DNA of 64,000 nt, from the NCBI RefSeq assembly GCF_024198175.1, contig NZ_JAJVKV010000001.1, positions 1 through 64,000 of the forward strand, given 5' to 3'. Numbering within the stretch: position 1 is the first letter of the stretch; every line of letters starts with the position of its first letter. The position numbers were made by a program, and so were the translations under genes. Under the pieces are notes generated by a model. That model worked only from the letters and a program-made list of their open reading frames with translations, was not told the origin of the DNA and did no database searches. This document shows, one piece after another, positions 35,456 to 44,258 of the stretch. The DNA comes from Pyxidicoccus xibeiensis (lineage in GTDB: Bacteria; Myxococcota; Myxococcia; Myxococcales; Myxococcaceae).

Positions 35456-36685
35456 ATGTCCCGTCGTCTCGCGACGGCAGCCCTCGGGCTCGCCGCCGCC
35501 CTGCTCCTGCCGCGCTCCGGCGCGGCGCAGTCACCTGAGCTCACACTCGAAGATGCGCTGGCCCTGGCCCGCCAGCGCGCCCCCGCGTTGGTAGACGCCG
35601 CGGGCCGCGTCGAAGAGGCCGCCGGGCCCGTGGCGGGCGCGGCGTCCCTGCTGCGCGACAACCCCACCGTCGAGCTGGAGGCCGGGCCGCGAAGGCTGTC
35701 GGACGGCTCGCGCGGCCTGGACCTGTCCGTGGGGCTCGTCCAGCCGCTGGAGCTGGGCGGCAAGCAGGGCGCCCGCAGAGCGTCCGCGCGCGCGGGCCTG
35801 GCCCACGAGACGTCCCAGCGGAAGGACACGGAGCGCCGCGTGCTGGGCGAGGTGGCCTCCATCTTCCTGCGCGCGCTGCATGCCCGGGCGCGGCTGGCGC
35901 TGGCGCGCGAGGCCGAGGCGTCCGCGCTGAGCACCTCGCAGTCCACGCAGCGGCGCTTCGAGGCGGGAGACGTGCCCGTGGTGGACGTCAACGTGGCGCG
36001 CGTGGCGCTCGCCCGCGCCCGCGCGGCGGTGGCCGGCGCGGAGGCAGACGCGGCGTCCCTGCTGCACCTCCTGCGCGCGCTGCTGGGACTCGGCCTGGCG
36101 CGGCCCCTGGACGTGCGCGGCGAGCTGCGGACCCTGGCCGTCCCGCCGGTGACGCCGCCGGCGGACGGTACGGTGCGCCCGGACCTCCAGGCGCTGGAGG
36201 CGGAGCTGGCCCAGGCCCGCGCCGAGCTGCGCCTGGGCCGAAGCGCCGCCTGGCCCGACGTCGAGGTGGGCGTGCGCTACCAGCGCGAGGTGGACGAGTC
36301 CGCCATCCTGGGCACCCTCGGCGTGCCGCTGCCCCTCTTCTCTCGGGGAGAGGAAGCGCGCGTGACGGGCGAGGCCCGCGTGCGCCGCCTGCAGGCCGCG
36401 CTGGACGCGGCCCGGGCCACGCTGGAGGTCTACGTGGAAGCCGCACGTGTCCAGCACCACAAGCGGGTGGAAGCGCTGGAGCTGCTGGAGCGAGAGGCCC
36501 TGCCGCTGCTGGCCGACAATGAGTCGCTCGCACGCAGGTCCTATGATGCCGGGGAGATGGGGCTCGCCGAGTTCCTCCTCGTCCGCCGTGACACGCTCGA
36601 AGCCCGAAGTGACTACCTGGACAGCCTGCTCGAGGCTGCCCTCGCCCGTGTGCAGCTCGCCGTGGAGACTGGAGCCCTGCCATGA
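35456..36685 (+). CDS. CzcC-like outer-membrane efflux protein
   Basis: 409 residues from the ATG at 35456 (GAGG upstream). Signal peptide ends SGAAQS. TolC-family outer-membrane channel with two helical OEP repeats: LTLEDALALARQRAPAL at the start of the mature protein and long Ala/Arg/Glu coiled helices around 120-180 and 310-390. GLVQPLELGGKQ is a usual CzcC-like strand motif. First gene of the CzcCBA tripartite system; its stop overlaps the adaptor start by ATGA. Confidence 0.9.
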   Translation: MSRRLATAALGLAAALLLPRSGAAQSPELTLEDALALARQRAPALVDAAGRVEEAAGPVAGAASLLRDNPTVELEAGPRRLSDGSRGLDLSVGLVQPLELGGKQGARRASARAGLAHETSQRKDTERRVLGEVASIFLRALHARARLALAREAEASALSTSQSTQRRFEAGDVPVVDVNVARVALARARAAVAGAEADAASLLHLLRALLGLGLARPLDVRGELRTLAVPPVTPPADGTVRPDLQALEAELAQARAELRLGRSAAWPDVEVGVRYQREVDESAILGTLGVPLPLFSRGEEARVTGEARVRRLQAALDAARATLEVYVEAARVQHHKRVEALELLEREALPLLADNESLARRSYDAGEMGLAEFLLVRRDTLEARSDYLDSLLEAALARVQLAVETGALP

Positions 36686-37881
36686 AGCCCATCCATGCAC
36701 TCCTGCTCATCCTGCTGCTGGCCGCCTGCCTGTTGCTGATGCTGGCGGGCTGCAAGTCGGAGCCGGTGGCACACACGGACGACCACTCGCACGAGGAGGG
36801 TGCGGGGCACGAGGCCTCCGGCGACGGCCATGACGAGCGCGCCGTCCACATCGCCTCCGAGATGCTGCGCGACTTGCGCGTCACCACCGCCCGCGTGGGC
36901 GTGCGCCCCGGTGGGGAGAGCGTCACCATCCTGGGTGAGCTGACCTTCAGCGAGAATGCCTATGCCGAGGTGGCGTCGCCCATCTCCGCGCGCGTGGGCA
37001 CCGTCTTCGTCACCACCGGCCAGCAGGTGAAGGAGGGAGACAAGCTCGCCGAGCTGCGCAGCCCCGAGCTGGGCAAGGCGCGCGCCGCCCTCCAGGGCGC
37101 CCAGGCCCGCGCCACCGCCGCGCGCCAGGCCGCCGAGCGCAAGCGCGCCCTCGCGGAGGAGCGCATCGTCGCGCAGAAGGACGTGCAGGCCGCCGAGGCC
37201 GACGCCGCCGCCGTCGAGTCCGAGGTCGCCGCGGCCCGCGCGGAGCTGACGGCCCTGGGCGCCAGCGACGAGGGCACGCCGGGCTTCGTGCTGCGCGCGC
37301 CCCTGTCCGGCACCGTGGTGGAGCGCGAGGCGCGGATGGGGCAGATGGCGGACCCCTCGCAGACGCTGTTCCGCATCGGCGACCTCACGTCGCTGTGGCT
37401 CATCGTCCACGCCTTCGAGCGCGACGCCGTGCGCATCCAGCGCGGCTCCACCGCGCGCATCACCTTCGCCGCCTTCCCGGGCAAGGAAATCACCGCCCGG
37501 GTGGGCCACGTGGGACAGCGCGTGGACGCCGCCTCGCGCACCATCCCCGTGCGGCTGGAGCTGGACAACTCGGAGGGGCTGCTGCGTCCGGGCATGTCCG
37601 CGTCGGCCTCTCTGCCCCTGGGCGGCCCGGGCGCCGCCATCACCACCGTGCCGGCGGCGGCGCTCCAGCGGCTGGAGGGCGGCTGGGTGGCCTTCCTGCC
37701 CACCAATACGCGCGGCGTGTTCGAGCGGCGCGAGGTGGGCCGGGGCCGCACGCTCGGCGGCGAGGTGGAGGTGCTGTCGGGCCTCAAGGCCGGAGAGATG
37801 GTGGTGGTGGAGGGTGCCTTCCTCCTCAAGGCCGAGGTGGAGAAGTCCACCGGCGGAGGAGAAGGCCATCATGCGCACTGA
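36682..37881 (+). CDS. CzcB-like RND adaptor lipoprotein
   Basis: 399 residues. Lipobox L-A-G-C near residue 24, followed by a metal-binding-looking His/Asp/Glu stretch (HTDDHSHEEGAGHE). Membrane-fusion core: barrel-sandwich half-motif PISARVGTVFVTTGQQVKEGD, an Ala/Glu-rich hairpin (about 120-190), RAPLSGTVVER and a beta-barrel with HVGQRVD. It links the inner-membrane pump to the outer-membrane channel in the periplasm. The start overlaps the previous stop, and the last codons overlap the czcA-like start by 11 bases. Confidence 0.92.
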   Translation: MKPIHALLLILLLAACLLLMLAGCKSEPVAHTDDHSHEEGAGHEASGDGHDERAVHIASEMLRDLRVTTARVGVRPGGESVTILGELTFSENAYAEVASPISARVGTVFVTTGQQVKEGDKLAELRSPELGKARAALQGAQARATAARQAAERKRALAEERIVAQKDVQAAEADAAAVESEVAAARAELTALGASDEGTPGFVLRAPLSGTVVEREARMGQMADPSQTLFRIGDLTSLWLIVHAFERDAVRIQRGSTARITFAAFPGKEITARVGHVGQRVDAASRTIPVRLELDNSEGLLRPGMSASASLPLGGPGAAITTVPAAALQRLEGGWVAFLPTNTRGVFERREVGRGRTLGGEVEVLSGLKAGEMVVVEGAFLLKAEVEKSTGGGEGHHAH

Positions 37882-40800
37882 GGACAGCGGCTCGTGGGTG
37901 GGGCGCGTGCTGCGCGCGTCCTTCGCCCGGCCGGGACTCACGGTGGTGCTGGCGCTGGCGCTGTCCGCGTTCGGCGCGGTGGCGCTCCAGGGCCTGCGCC
38001 GCGACGTGTTCCCGGACCTGTCCGCGCCCATCTTCAACGTCATCGTGCAGAACCCGGCCATGGGCGCGGAGGAGCTGGAGACGGCCGTCGCCATCCCCAT
38101 GGAGGTGGCGCTCGCGGGCCTGCCGGACGTGCGCCGCATCCGCTCCACGTCGCAGCTGGGCGTGACGCAAGTCACGGTGGAGTTCGAGCCGGACGCCGAC
38201 TACTTCCGCAGCCGCCAGTACGTCGCCGAGCGCGTGGCCCAGGCCCAGGCCGAGCTGCCTCCCGGCACGGACGCGCCGCTCGTCTCCAGCCTCACCGGGC
38301 GCCTCAACGAGGTGTTCGAGTTCACCCTGGAGGCGGAGCCCGGCGCGGTCGACCTGATGACGCTGAGGGATCTGGCCGAGTTCGAGGTGAAGAACCGGCT
38401 GCTCGCCGTCCCCGGCGTCGCGGGCGTGGAGCGGCTGGGCGGCTACCTGCGGCAGTTCCAGGTGCAGCTGGACCCGGACCAGATGGTGGCTCGCGGCGTG
38501 AGCCTCAACGACGTGGAGCACGCGCTGGAGGGGGCGAACCTCAACGCGTCGGGCGGCTTCGTGGTGCAGGGCCCCATGGAGTGGACGGTGCGCGCCGTGG
38601 GCCGCGCGCAGACGGTGGAGGACCTGCACGGCACGGTGGTGGCCCTGCGCGCCGGCACGCCCGTGCTGCTGGGCGACGTGGCCGACGTGCGCGAGGCCCC
38701 CGCCGTGCGGCGCGGCATCGCCCACCGGCTCAAGGGCGAGGTGGTGAGCTGCCGGGTCATCAAGCAGTTCGGCGCGGACACGCAGCGGGTGGCCGAGGGC
38801 GTGCGCGAGGCGATTGCGGAGCTGAGCCAGAGCCTCCCCAAGGGCGTGCAGCTGCGCGTCGTGTATGACCAGTCGGAGCTGGTGGACTCCGCCCTGGGCG
38901 GCGTCAGCCGGGCCATCCTCCTGGGCGCGCTGCTGGTGGTGCTCGTCCTCTTCCTGCTGCTGGGGGACTGGCGCGCGGCGCTCATCGTCACGCTCACCCT
39001 GCCCCTGTCGCTGGCCATCGCCGGCGTGCTCCTCAAGATTTCGGGCATCGGCATCAACACCATGACGCTGGGCGGGCTCGCCATCGCCGTGGGCCTGCTG
39101 GTGGACGCGGCCATCATCGTCACGGAGAACATCGTCCACGATTTGCGCGAGGGCGCGGGGCGGCGTCCGCGCCGCGAGGAGGCGCTCGCGGCCTCGCTGG
39201 AGGTGGGGCGGCCCATCGCCTTCGCCACCCTCATCGTCGTGTCCGTCTTCATCCCGCTGTTCGCGATGACGGGCATCGAAGGGCGCATGTACCAGCCCCT
39301 GGCCGCCGCCGTGGTGGCGTGCCTGGCCGCGTCGCTGGGGCTGGCCCTCACGCTGGTGCCGGTGGCCTCCGGCCTCTTCCTCCGCGCGCCCCGGCCGGAC
39401 CAGCCGGAGGATGTGTGGCTCATCCGCAAGGTGAAGGTCGTGTACGCGCCGCTGCTGGACGCGTGCATGCGCAGGGCGGGGCTCGTGCGACTGGTGGCGC
39501 TCGCCATCACCGTGCCGGCGCTGGGCCTGTCCTTCGTCGTGGGCAGCGACTTCATGCCCCGGCTGGACGAAGGCGCGTTCCTCCTCCAGACGGTGCTGCC
39601 TCCCGAGGCCTCACTGGAGGAGGTGGACCGGCTCAACCACCTGGTGGAGGACGTGCTGCTCACGTTCCCCGAGGTGGACGACGTGGTGCGCCGCACGGGC
39701 CGCGCCGAGCGCACCGAGGACCCGATGCCGCACACGATTTCGGACGTGCTCATCGTCCTCAAGCCGGAGCGCGGGCGCTCCCTGGAGGAGCTGGAGCACG
39801 CCATGCGCGAGGCGGTGGCGAAGGTGCCAGGGGTCATGGCCCTGTTCACCACGCCGCTGGGCATGCGCATCGACGAGGGCCTGGGCGGCAGCCCCGCGGA
39901 TATCTCCGTGCGCATCTTCGGCCCGGAGCTGGACGTGCTGTCCGGGTTGGCGGAGCGCGCCCGCGGCGTCATGGCGAAGGTGGAGGGTGTGGAGGACCTG
40001 CGGGCGGAGCCGCTCACCGGCCTGCCGCAGCTGCGCATCACGGTGAATCGCGCCGCCGTGGCCCGCGTGGGACTGACGCCCGGCGACGTCATCCGCGCCG
40101 TGCGGGTGGGGCTGGTGGGACAGGAGTCTTCCCAGGTGTGGAAGGGCCAGCGGCGCTATGACCTGGTGCTGCGGCTGGCCGACCACCGTCGCGGGGACGC
40201 CACCGCCATCCGCAACCTCCTGGTGGACGGACATGACGGCACGCGGATTCCCCTCAGCCAGCTGGCCGACATCGAGGAGACGTTCGGCGCGGGCAGCATC
40301 CGCCGCGAGGCCGGCAGCCGGCGCATCGCCGTGGAGGCCAGCGTCGCGGGGAGGGACCTGGGCAGCACCGCGTCCGAGGTGCGTGAGCGACTGGCGGCGG
40401 AGCTGAAGCTGCCCACCGGGTATTTCTTCGACGTGGGCGGCCGGGTGGAGAGCCAGGAGCGCGCCGCGCAGTCGATGAAGGTCGCCATCGCCGTGGCCCT
40501 GCTCGCGGTGTTCATCCTGCTCTACCTGGCGCTCGACTCCATCGCGGAGGCACTCATCATCCTGGCCACCCTGCCGGATGCCTTCGTGGGCGGCATCCTC
40601 GCGCTGCTCATCGCCGGCGAGACGTGGAACGTGTCCAGCCTGGTGGGCCTCATCGGCCTGTTCGGCATCGCCGTGCAGAACGGGCTGGTGCTGGTGGCGC
40701 AGACGAAGCAGCTGATGGAGCGGGGCAAGCCCTTCGCGGAGGCCGTGCGCGAGGCGAGCATCGGCCGCGTCCGGCCCAAGCTGATGACGGCGGGCACCGC

Positions 40801-40999
40801 CATCCTCGGCCTGCTGCCCCTGCTGGTGCTGCCGCTGCACGGCACGGAGGTGGAGCGCCCTCTCGCCGTGGTGATGGTGGGCGGGCTCGTCACCTCCACC
40901 CTCTTCACGCTGCTGGTGCTGCCCACCTTCTACGGGCTCGTGCACGGCCTGCAGGAGCGCTTCGGCCAGCGGATGGCGGCGCGGAAGGCCGAGTCCTGA
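37871..40999 (+). CDS. CzcA-like heavy-metal RND pump
   Basis: 1042 residues, the expected length for HME-RND proton antiporters, with about 12 membrane segments and two large periplasmic loops. TM4 reads AVGLLVDAAIIVTEN with one proton-relay Asp (Asp412), unlike the DFG-x3-D motif of CzcA zinc pumps and more like other HME subclasses. GDWRAALIVTLTLPLS and the repeat ALAVVMVGGLVTSTLFTLLVLPTFY are present. It ends the czcCBA operon; a strong hairpin follows. The exported metal is uncertain, and a monovalent metal or a divalent non-zinc ion is possible. Confidence 0.92.
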   Translation: MRTEDSGSWVGRVLRASFARPGLTVVLALALSAFGAVALQGLRRDVFPDLSAPIFNVIVQNPAMGAEELETAVAIPMEVALAGLPDVRRIRSTSQLGVTQVTVEFEPDADYFRSRQYVAERVAQAQAELPPGTDAPLVSSLTGRLNEVFEFTLEAEPGAVDLMTLRDLAEFEVKNRLLAVPGVAGVERLGGYLRQFQVQLDPDQMVARGVSLNDVEHALEGANLNASGGFVVQGPMEWTVRAVGRAQTVEDLHGTVVALRAGTPVLLGDVADVREAPAVRRGIAHRLKGEVVSCRVIKQFGADTQRVAEGVREAIAELSQSLPKGVQLRVVYDQSELVDSALGGVSRAILLGALLVVLVLFLLLGDWRAALIVTLTLPLSLAIAGVLLKISGIGINTMTLGGLAIAVGLLVDAAIIVTENIVHDLREGAGRRPRREEALAASLEVGRPIAFATLIVVSVFIPLFAMTGIEGRMYQPLAAAVVACLAASLGLALTLVPVASGLFLRAPRPDQPEDVWLIRKVKVVYAPLLDACMRRAGLVRLVALAITVPALGLSFVVGSDFMPRLDEGAFLLQTVLPPEASLEEVDRLNHLVEDVLLTFPEVDDVVRRTGRAERTEDPMPHTISDVLIVLKPERGRSLEELEHAMREAVAKVPGVMALFTTPLGMRIDEGLGGSPADISVRIFGPELDVLSGLAERARGVMAKVEGVEDLRAEPLTGLPQLRITVNRAAVARVGLTPGDVIRAVRVGLVGQESSQVWKGQRRYDLVLRLADHRRGDATAIRNLLVDGHDGTRIPLSQLADIEETFGAGSIRREAGSRRIAVEASVAGRDLGSTASEVRERLAAELKLPTGYFFDVGGRVESQERAAQSMKVAIAVALLAVFILLYLALDSIAEALIILATLPDAFVGGILALLIAGETWNVSSLVGLIGLFGIAVQNGLVLVAQTKQLMERGKPFAEAVREASIGRVRPKLMTAGTAILGLLPLLVLPLHGTEVERPLAVVMVGGLVTSTLFTLLVLPTFYGLVHGLQERFGQRMAARKAES

Positions 41000-41017
41000 G
41001 CGTCCTCCGGGCCCGGC

Positions 41018-41046
41018 GGCGCGGAATGGACGTTCCATTCCGCGCC
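41018..41046. terminator. Strong bidirectional hairpin terminator
   Basis: GGCGCGGAATGGA and its exact complement form a 13-bp stem with a 3-base loop between the convergent pump and secreted-protein genes. No T-run, but stability and position argue for transcription-end use in both directions. Confidence 0.6.
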
Positions 41047-41069
41047 CGGGCCTCGGCTCGGAGGCGGAG

Positions 41070-41960
41070 CTACTTCGCGTAGGTGACGACGTCCGCGCGC
41101 ACCTTGCTGACAATGCCCTCCCAGTTGCCATTGGCGCCGTGGCCGAAGGCCTCGCCGTCATCGCGGAACGACACCGTGTGGTAGCTCCACTTGGCGAAGT
41201 TGCCCTCGCACACGCCAGAGCCCGTGGTCAGGTCGTTGCAGAACCAGTCGGACGGGTTGCAGTACGCCCCGCCCGCGCTGCCCGCGACGCCGCCCGTGGA
41301 GTGGTAGGAGACCGCGTCGTCATCCTGGCCCGGGAGGATGCCCGAGTAGAACGTGCCCTTGGAGCCGGCGAACATGTAGAACCAGATGCCGCGCGTGGTG
41401 TTGTGGTTGTACAGGCTGCGCGCCGTGGTGGTCACCAGGTCGCCCACGATGGGGTCGCTCGTGGCCCACTCGCCGTTGTCCGCCAGCTCGCTGCCACCGC
41501 CGGCACCGGACGCCACGTCCACCCACTTGATGTTCCAGCCCACCTGCGTGGTGCCGTCCGTGTTGCCGCACACACCGCTGGCGTTGGGCACCGCGTTCTT
41601 CTTGTAGCGCGCCGAGCCGCCGTACAGCGACAGCGCGTAGCCAATCTGGAGGTCCCCCGCGCTGTGCACGGCGACGTAGCACCAGTTGGTGCCGGTGCAG
41701 AAGCAGTCGAGCGCGTCACGCACGCGGTAGTTCTGGCCGCCAATCCGCTGCCGCCCATCCCAGTTGACGGCCTTCTTGTTGATGCCAGCCGCCATGGAGC
41801 TGGGTCCCCAGTTGGAGAAGTCGGCGTAGTTGCCGGCCTGCGTTCCACCGGAGTTCTTCCCGTGAATCCACAGCGTGTAGTTGGTGGCCTGCGCGGAGGG
41901 GGCCGCGAGGAGGGTGACGGCAGCCGAGACGACGAGCGCCGCGCGGACGAAGAGCTGCAT
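41070..41960 (-). CDS. Secreted alpha/beta-hydrolase-like protein
   Basis: 296 residues from the ATG at 41960 (CTGGAG upstream). Signal peptide ends PSAQA. The mature protein starts with YTLWIHGKNSGG, an oxyanion-hole-like HG motif, and has a nucleophile-elbow-like AVHSAGDLQIGYALSLYG, in which the usual leading Gly is replaced. Eight or more cysteines suggest disulfides. A late SYHST and SFRDDGEAFGHG supply possible acid/His residues. Probably an extracellular lipase or esterase of a myxobacterial type, but the family could not be fixed. Confidence 0.6.
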   Translation of the reverse strand: MQLFVRAALVVSAAVTLLAAPSAQATNYTLWIHGKNSGGTQAGNYADFSNWGPSSMAAGINKKAVNWDGRQRIGGQNYRVRDALDCFCTGTNWCYVAVHSAGDLQIGYALSLYGGSARYKKNAVPNASGVCGNTDGTTQVGWNIKWVDVASGAGGGSELADNGEWATSDPIVGDLVTTTARSLYNHNTTRGIWFYMFAGSKGTFYSGILPGQDDDAVSYHSTGGVAGSAGGAYCNPSDWFCNDLTTGSGVCEGNFAKWSYHTVSFRDDGEAFGHGANGNWEGIVSKVRADVVTYAK

Positions 41961-42348
41961 GACGACTCCAGGGAGATTGCGAGGGGGCTCGCTCGGGATG
42001 CGAGGTGACAGCCACGGTAGCAGCTCACGATTGGCACCGCCTCTCGGGGGTCTGGTGTCAGCTGCCCAACCCCGTGGGTCCAGTCCGCCCCGGCAGGCGT
42101 CAGACCGCGAGCGCAGTGAACTGTTCGCTGGCGCGCCGCGCCCGTGAGCGGCTGAACACCTGCTCGCGGCCCGCTCCGTCACAGTGTGATGGCTCGGGTT
42201 ACATGCGGCTGGCGTCCACCGGGGAGTCGAGACCTCCATCACCTCGTCGATTCGTGGAGTTGCAGCGGAGGACACCCTGGCCTGGGGCTTGCTCGACACG
42301 GGGTCGTTCCGGACTGCCGTCGCGGCACGCTCCCCTCCGAGGTCCGTC
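41961..42348. other. Divergent promoter region
   Basis: 388 bases between the secreted hydrolase (minus) and the metal-binding lipoprotein (plus), which must hold both promoters. I saw no convincing consensus element and no remnant gene. Confidence 0.5.
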
Positions 42349-42789
42349 ATGCGCCGAACCGTCTCCTTCCTCGCGAGCCTTGTCACGCTCGCGGCCTGCG
42401 TCTCCGAGCCGAAGCGGCTGCCCTCGGCAGTGGACCCGTCCAGCCCCGATGCGCCCGAGGCGCCCCTTGCCGCCCTGCCGGGCACGCTCGCGGCGCCCCC
42501 TCCTCCCCCTCCCCGTCCGCTCGCGACGCAGCAGGATGCGGGCACGCGCTCCGAGCCTTCGAGCACGGGGCATGCGGGACACGGACAGCCTGGCAGCGCG
42601 GCTCCGGCGCGAGGCCGCGACGCGGGCACCGCCATGTACGTCTGTCCGATGCACCCGGAGGTCCGCTCCGACAAGCCCGGCACCTGCCCCAAGTGCGGAA
42701 TGAAGCTGGTGCCGGAGACGCCGCGGGACGGGGGCGCGCAGGAGCCCGGCACCGGAGGGCATGAGCACGGCCACGGAGCTCAGCCGTGA
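42349..42789 (+). CDS. Lipoprotein with heavy-metal-binding domain
   Basis: 146 residues from the ATG at 42349 (GAGG upstream). Lipobox L-A-A-C; a long Pro/Ala/Ser spacer with a GHAGHG patch (about 70-80); then one heavy-metal-binding domain (about 95-122): [10 protein letters not shown] followed by CPKCGMKLVP. The same module occurs twice in the copper ATPase at 53011. The C-terminus is His-rich (GGHEHGHGAQP). It probably binds Cu or another soft metal in the periplasm. First gene of a copper-type operon; its stop overlaps the next start (GTGA). Confidence 0.85.
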   Translation: MRRTVSFLASLVTLAACVSEPKRLPSAVDPSSPDAPEAPLAALPGTLAAPPPPPPRPLATQQDAGTRSEPSSTGHAGHGQPGSAAPARGRDAGTAMYVCPMHPEVRSDKPGTCPKCGMKLVPETPRDGGAQEPGTGGHEHGHGAQP

Positions 42790-44258
42790 GGGTGCATGCC
42801 CTCGGCCTCGCGGCGCTGCTCGCGAGCGGCTGCGCCTCCATCCAGAAGGAGCGCGGCCATGCCGAGGTGACCTCGCTCGTCGAGGAGCGGCTGGGCCGCA
42901 AGACGCGGTGGAACCAGGGGAGGCCCGAGGACGCGGAGGTGGCCCGGCACCTGGACACGCTGCTGGCGGAGGACCTCACCTCCGACCGCGCCGTGGAGGT
43001 GGCCCTGCTCAACAACCCCGCGCTCCAGGGCACCTACGAGGACCTGGGCGTGTCCCAGGCGGACATGGTGCAGGCCGGGCTGCTGAGCAATCCGACGCTC
43101 GAAGGGAGCATCGGCTTTCCCATCTCCGGGCGCGGCGTCTCCGAGCACGAGTTCTCGCTGGTCCAGTCGTTCCTGGACCTGTTCACGCTGCCGCTGCGAA
43201 AGCGCGTCGCGCAGGAGCAGTTCGTGGCCGACACGCTGCGCGTGGCCCACGAGACGCTGGCCACCGCGGCCGAGGTGCGCAAGACGTTCAGCGAGGTGCA
43301 GGCGCGCCAGCAGCTCGTGGAGCTGCGCCGCATGGTGCTCCAGGCGGCGGAGGCGGCGGCGGAGCTGACCACCCGGCTGCATGAGGCGGGCAACATCACC
43401 GAGCTGGACCTGGCCACGGAGCGTGCCGCCGCCGAGCAGGCCCGGCTCGACCTGGCTCAGGAGGAGCTGGCGCTCGTCGAGGACCGCGAGCACCTCAACC
43501 GGCTGCTGGGCCTCTGGGGCCCGCGCACGCAGTGGACGCTCTCCGCGAAGCTGCCGGCCGTGCCCGAGGAGGAGGCCGCGCTGGAGAAGCTGGAGTCGCT
43601 CGCCATCCGGCAGCGGCTGGACATCGACGCGGCCCGGAAGCAGTCCGCGCTCCTGTGGAATGCACTGGAGCTGGCGCGCAGCACGCGCTTCTTCGGCCGC
43701 GTGGAGGTGGGCGTCCACACGCACCGGGACGCGGACGGGCCCCGGCTCTTCGGCCCCACCCTGTCGCTGGAGCTGCCCATCTTCGACCAGCGCCAGTCCC
43801 TCATCGCCCGGCTGGAGGCCCAGCACCGACAGGGCGAGCGGCGACTCCAGGAGCTGTCCATCAACGCGCGCTCGGAGGTCCGCGCGGCGCGGGCGCGGCT
43901 GCTGTCGCTGCGCCTGGTGGCGGAGCGCTACCGGCGCGTGGTGCTGCCGCTGCGCGAGAAGGTCGTCGAGCAATCACAGCTCCAGTACAACGCCATGCAG
44001 TTGGGCCTCTTCCAGCTGCTCGCCGCGAGGCGGGAGCAGGTGGAGGCGTACCGCGCGTATCTCGAAGCGGTCCGCGACTACTGGATGGCCCATGCCGAGC
44101 TGGAGCGGCTCGTCGGTGGCCGACTCCCCGGCAGCAGCGCTGGCGGAGCGGAGCAACCCCAGGTCCCCGCACAGCCCGCGCCCCCCGAGACACAGCCCGG
44201 ACACGGCCAGCACCGAGACGACGGAACGGAGAGTCCCCATGAGCACACGCAAGACTGA
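42786..44258 (+). CDS. TolC-family outer-membrane lipoprotein
   Basis: 490 residues from a GTG. Lipobox A-S-G-C, then long helical OEP repeats (EVALLNNPALQGTYEDLGVSQ, ATAAEVRKTFSEVQARQQLV, LEARQHRQG-like segments). Residues about 440-490 are a Pro/Gln/Glu-rich tail that is unusual for this family. No RND pump or adaptor follows directly; it sits between a metal-binding lipoprotein and a multicopper oxidase, as CopB- or CusC-like channels do in copper clusters. It overlaps the oxidase start by 20 bases. Confidence 0.85.
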   Translation: MRVHALGLAALLASGCASIQKERGHAEVTSLVEERLGRKTRWNQGRPEDAEVARHLDTLLAEDLTSDRAVEVALLNNPALQGTYEDLGVSQADMVQAGLLSNPTLEGSIGFPISGRGVSEHEFSLVQSFLDLFTLPLRKRVAQEQFVADTLRVAHETLATAAEVRKTFSEVQARQQLVELRRMVLQAAEAAAELTTRLHEAGNITELDLATERAAAEQARLDLAQEELALVEDREHLNRLLGLWGPRTQWTLSAKLPAVPEEEAALEKLESLAIRQRLDIDAARKQSALLWNALELARSTRFFGRVEVGVHTHRDADGPRLFGPTLSLELPIFDQRQSLIARLEAQHRQGERRLQELSINARSEVRAARARLLSLRLVAERYRRVVLPLREKVVEQSQLQYNAMQLGLFQLLAARREQVEAYRAYLEAVRDYWMAHAELERLVGGRLPGSSAGGAEQPQVPAQPAPPETQPGHGQHRDDGTESPHEHTQD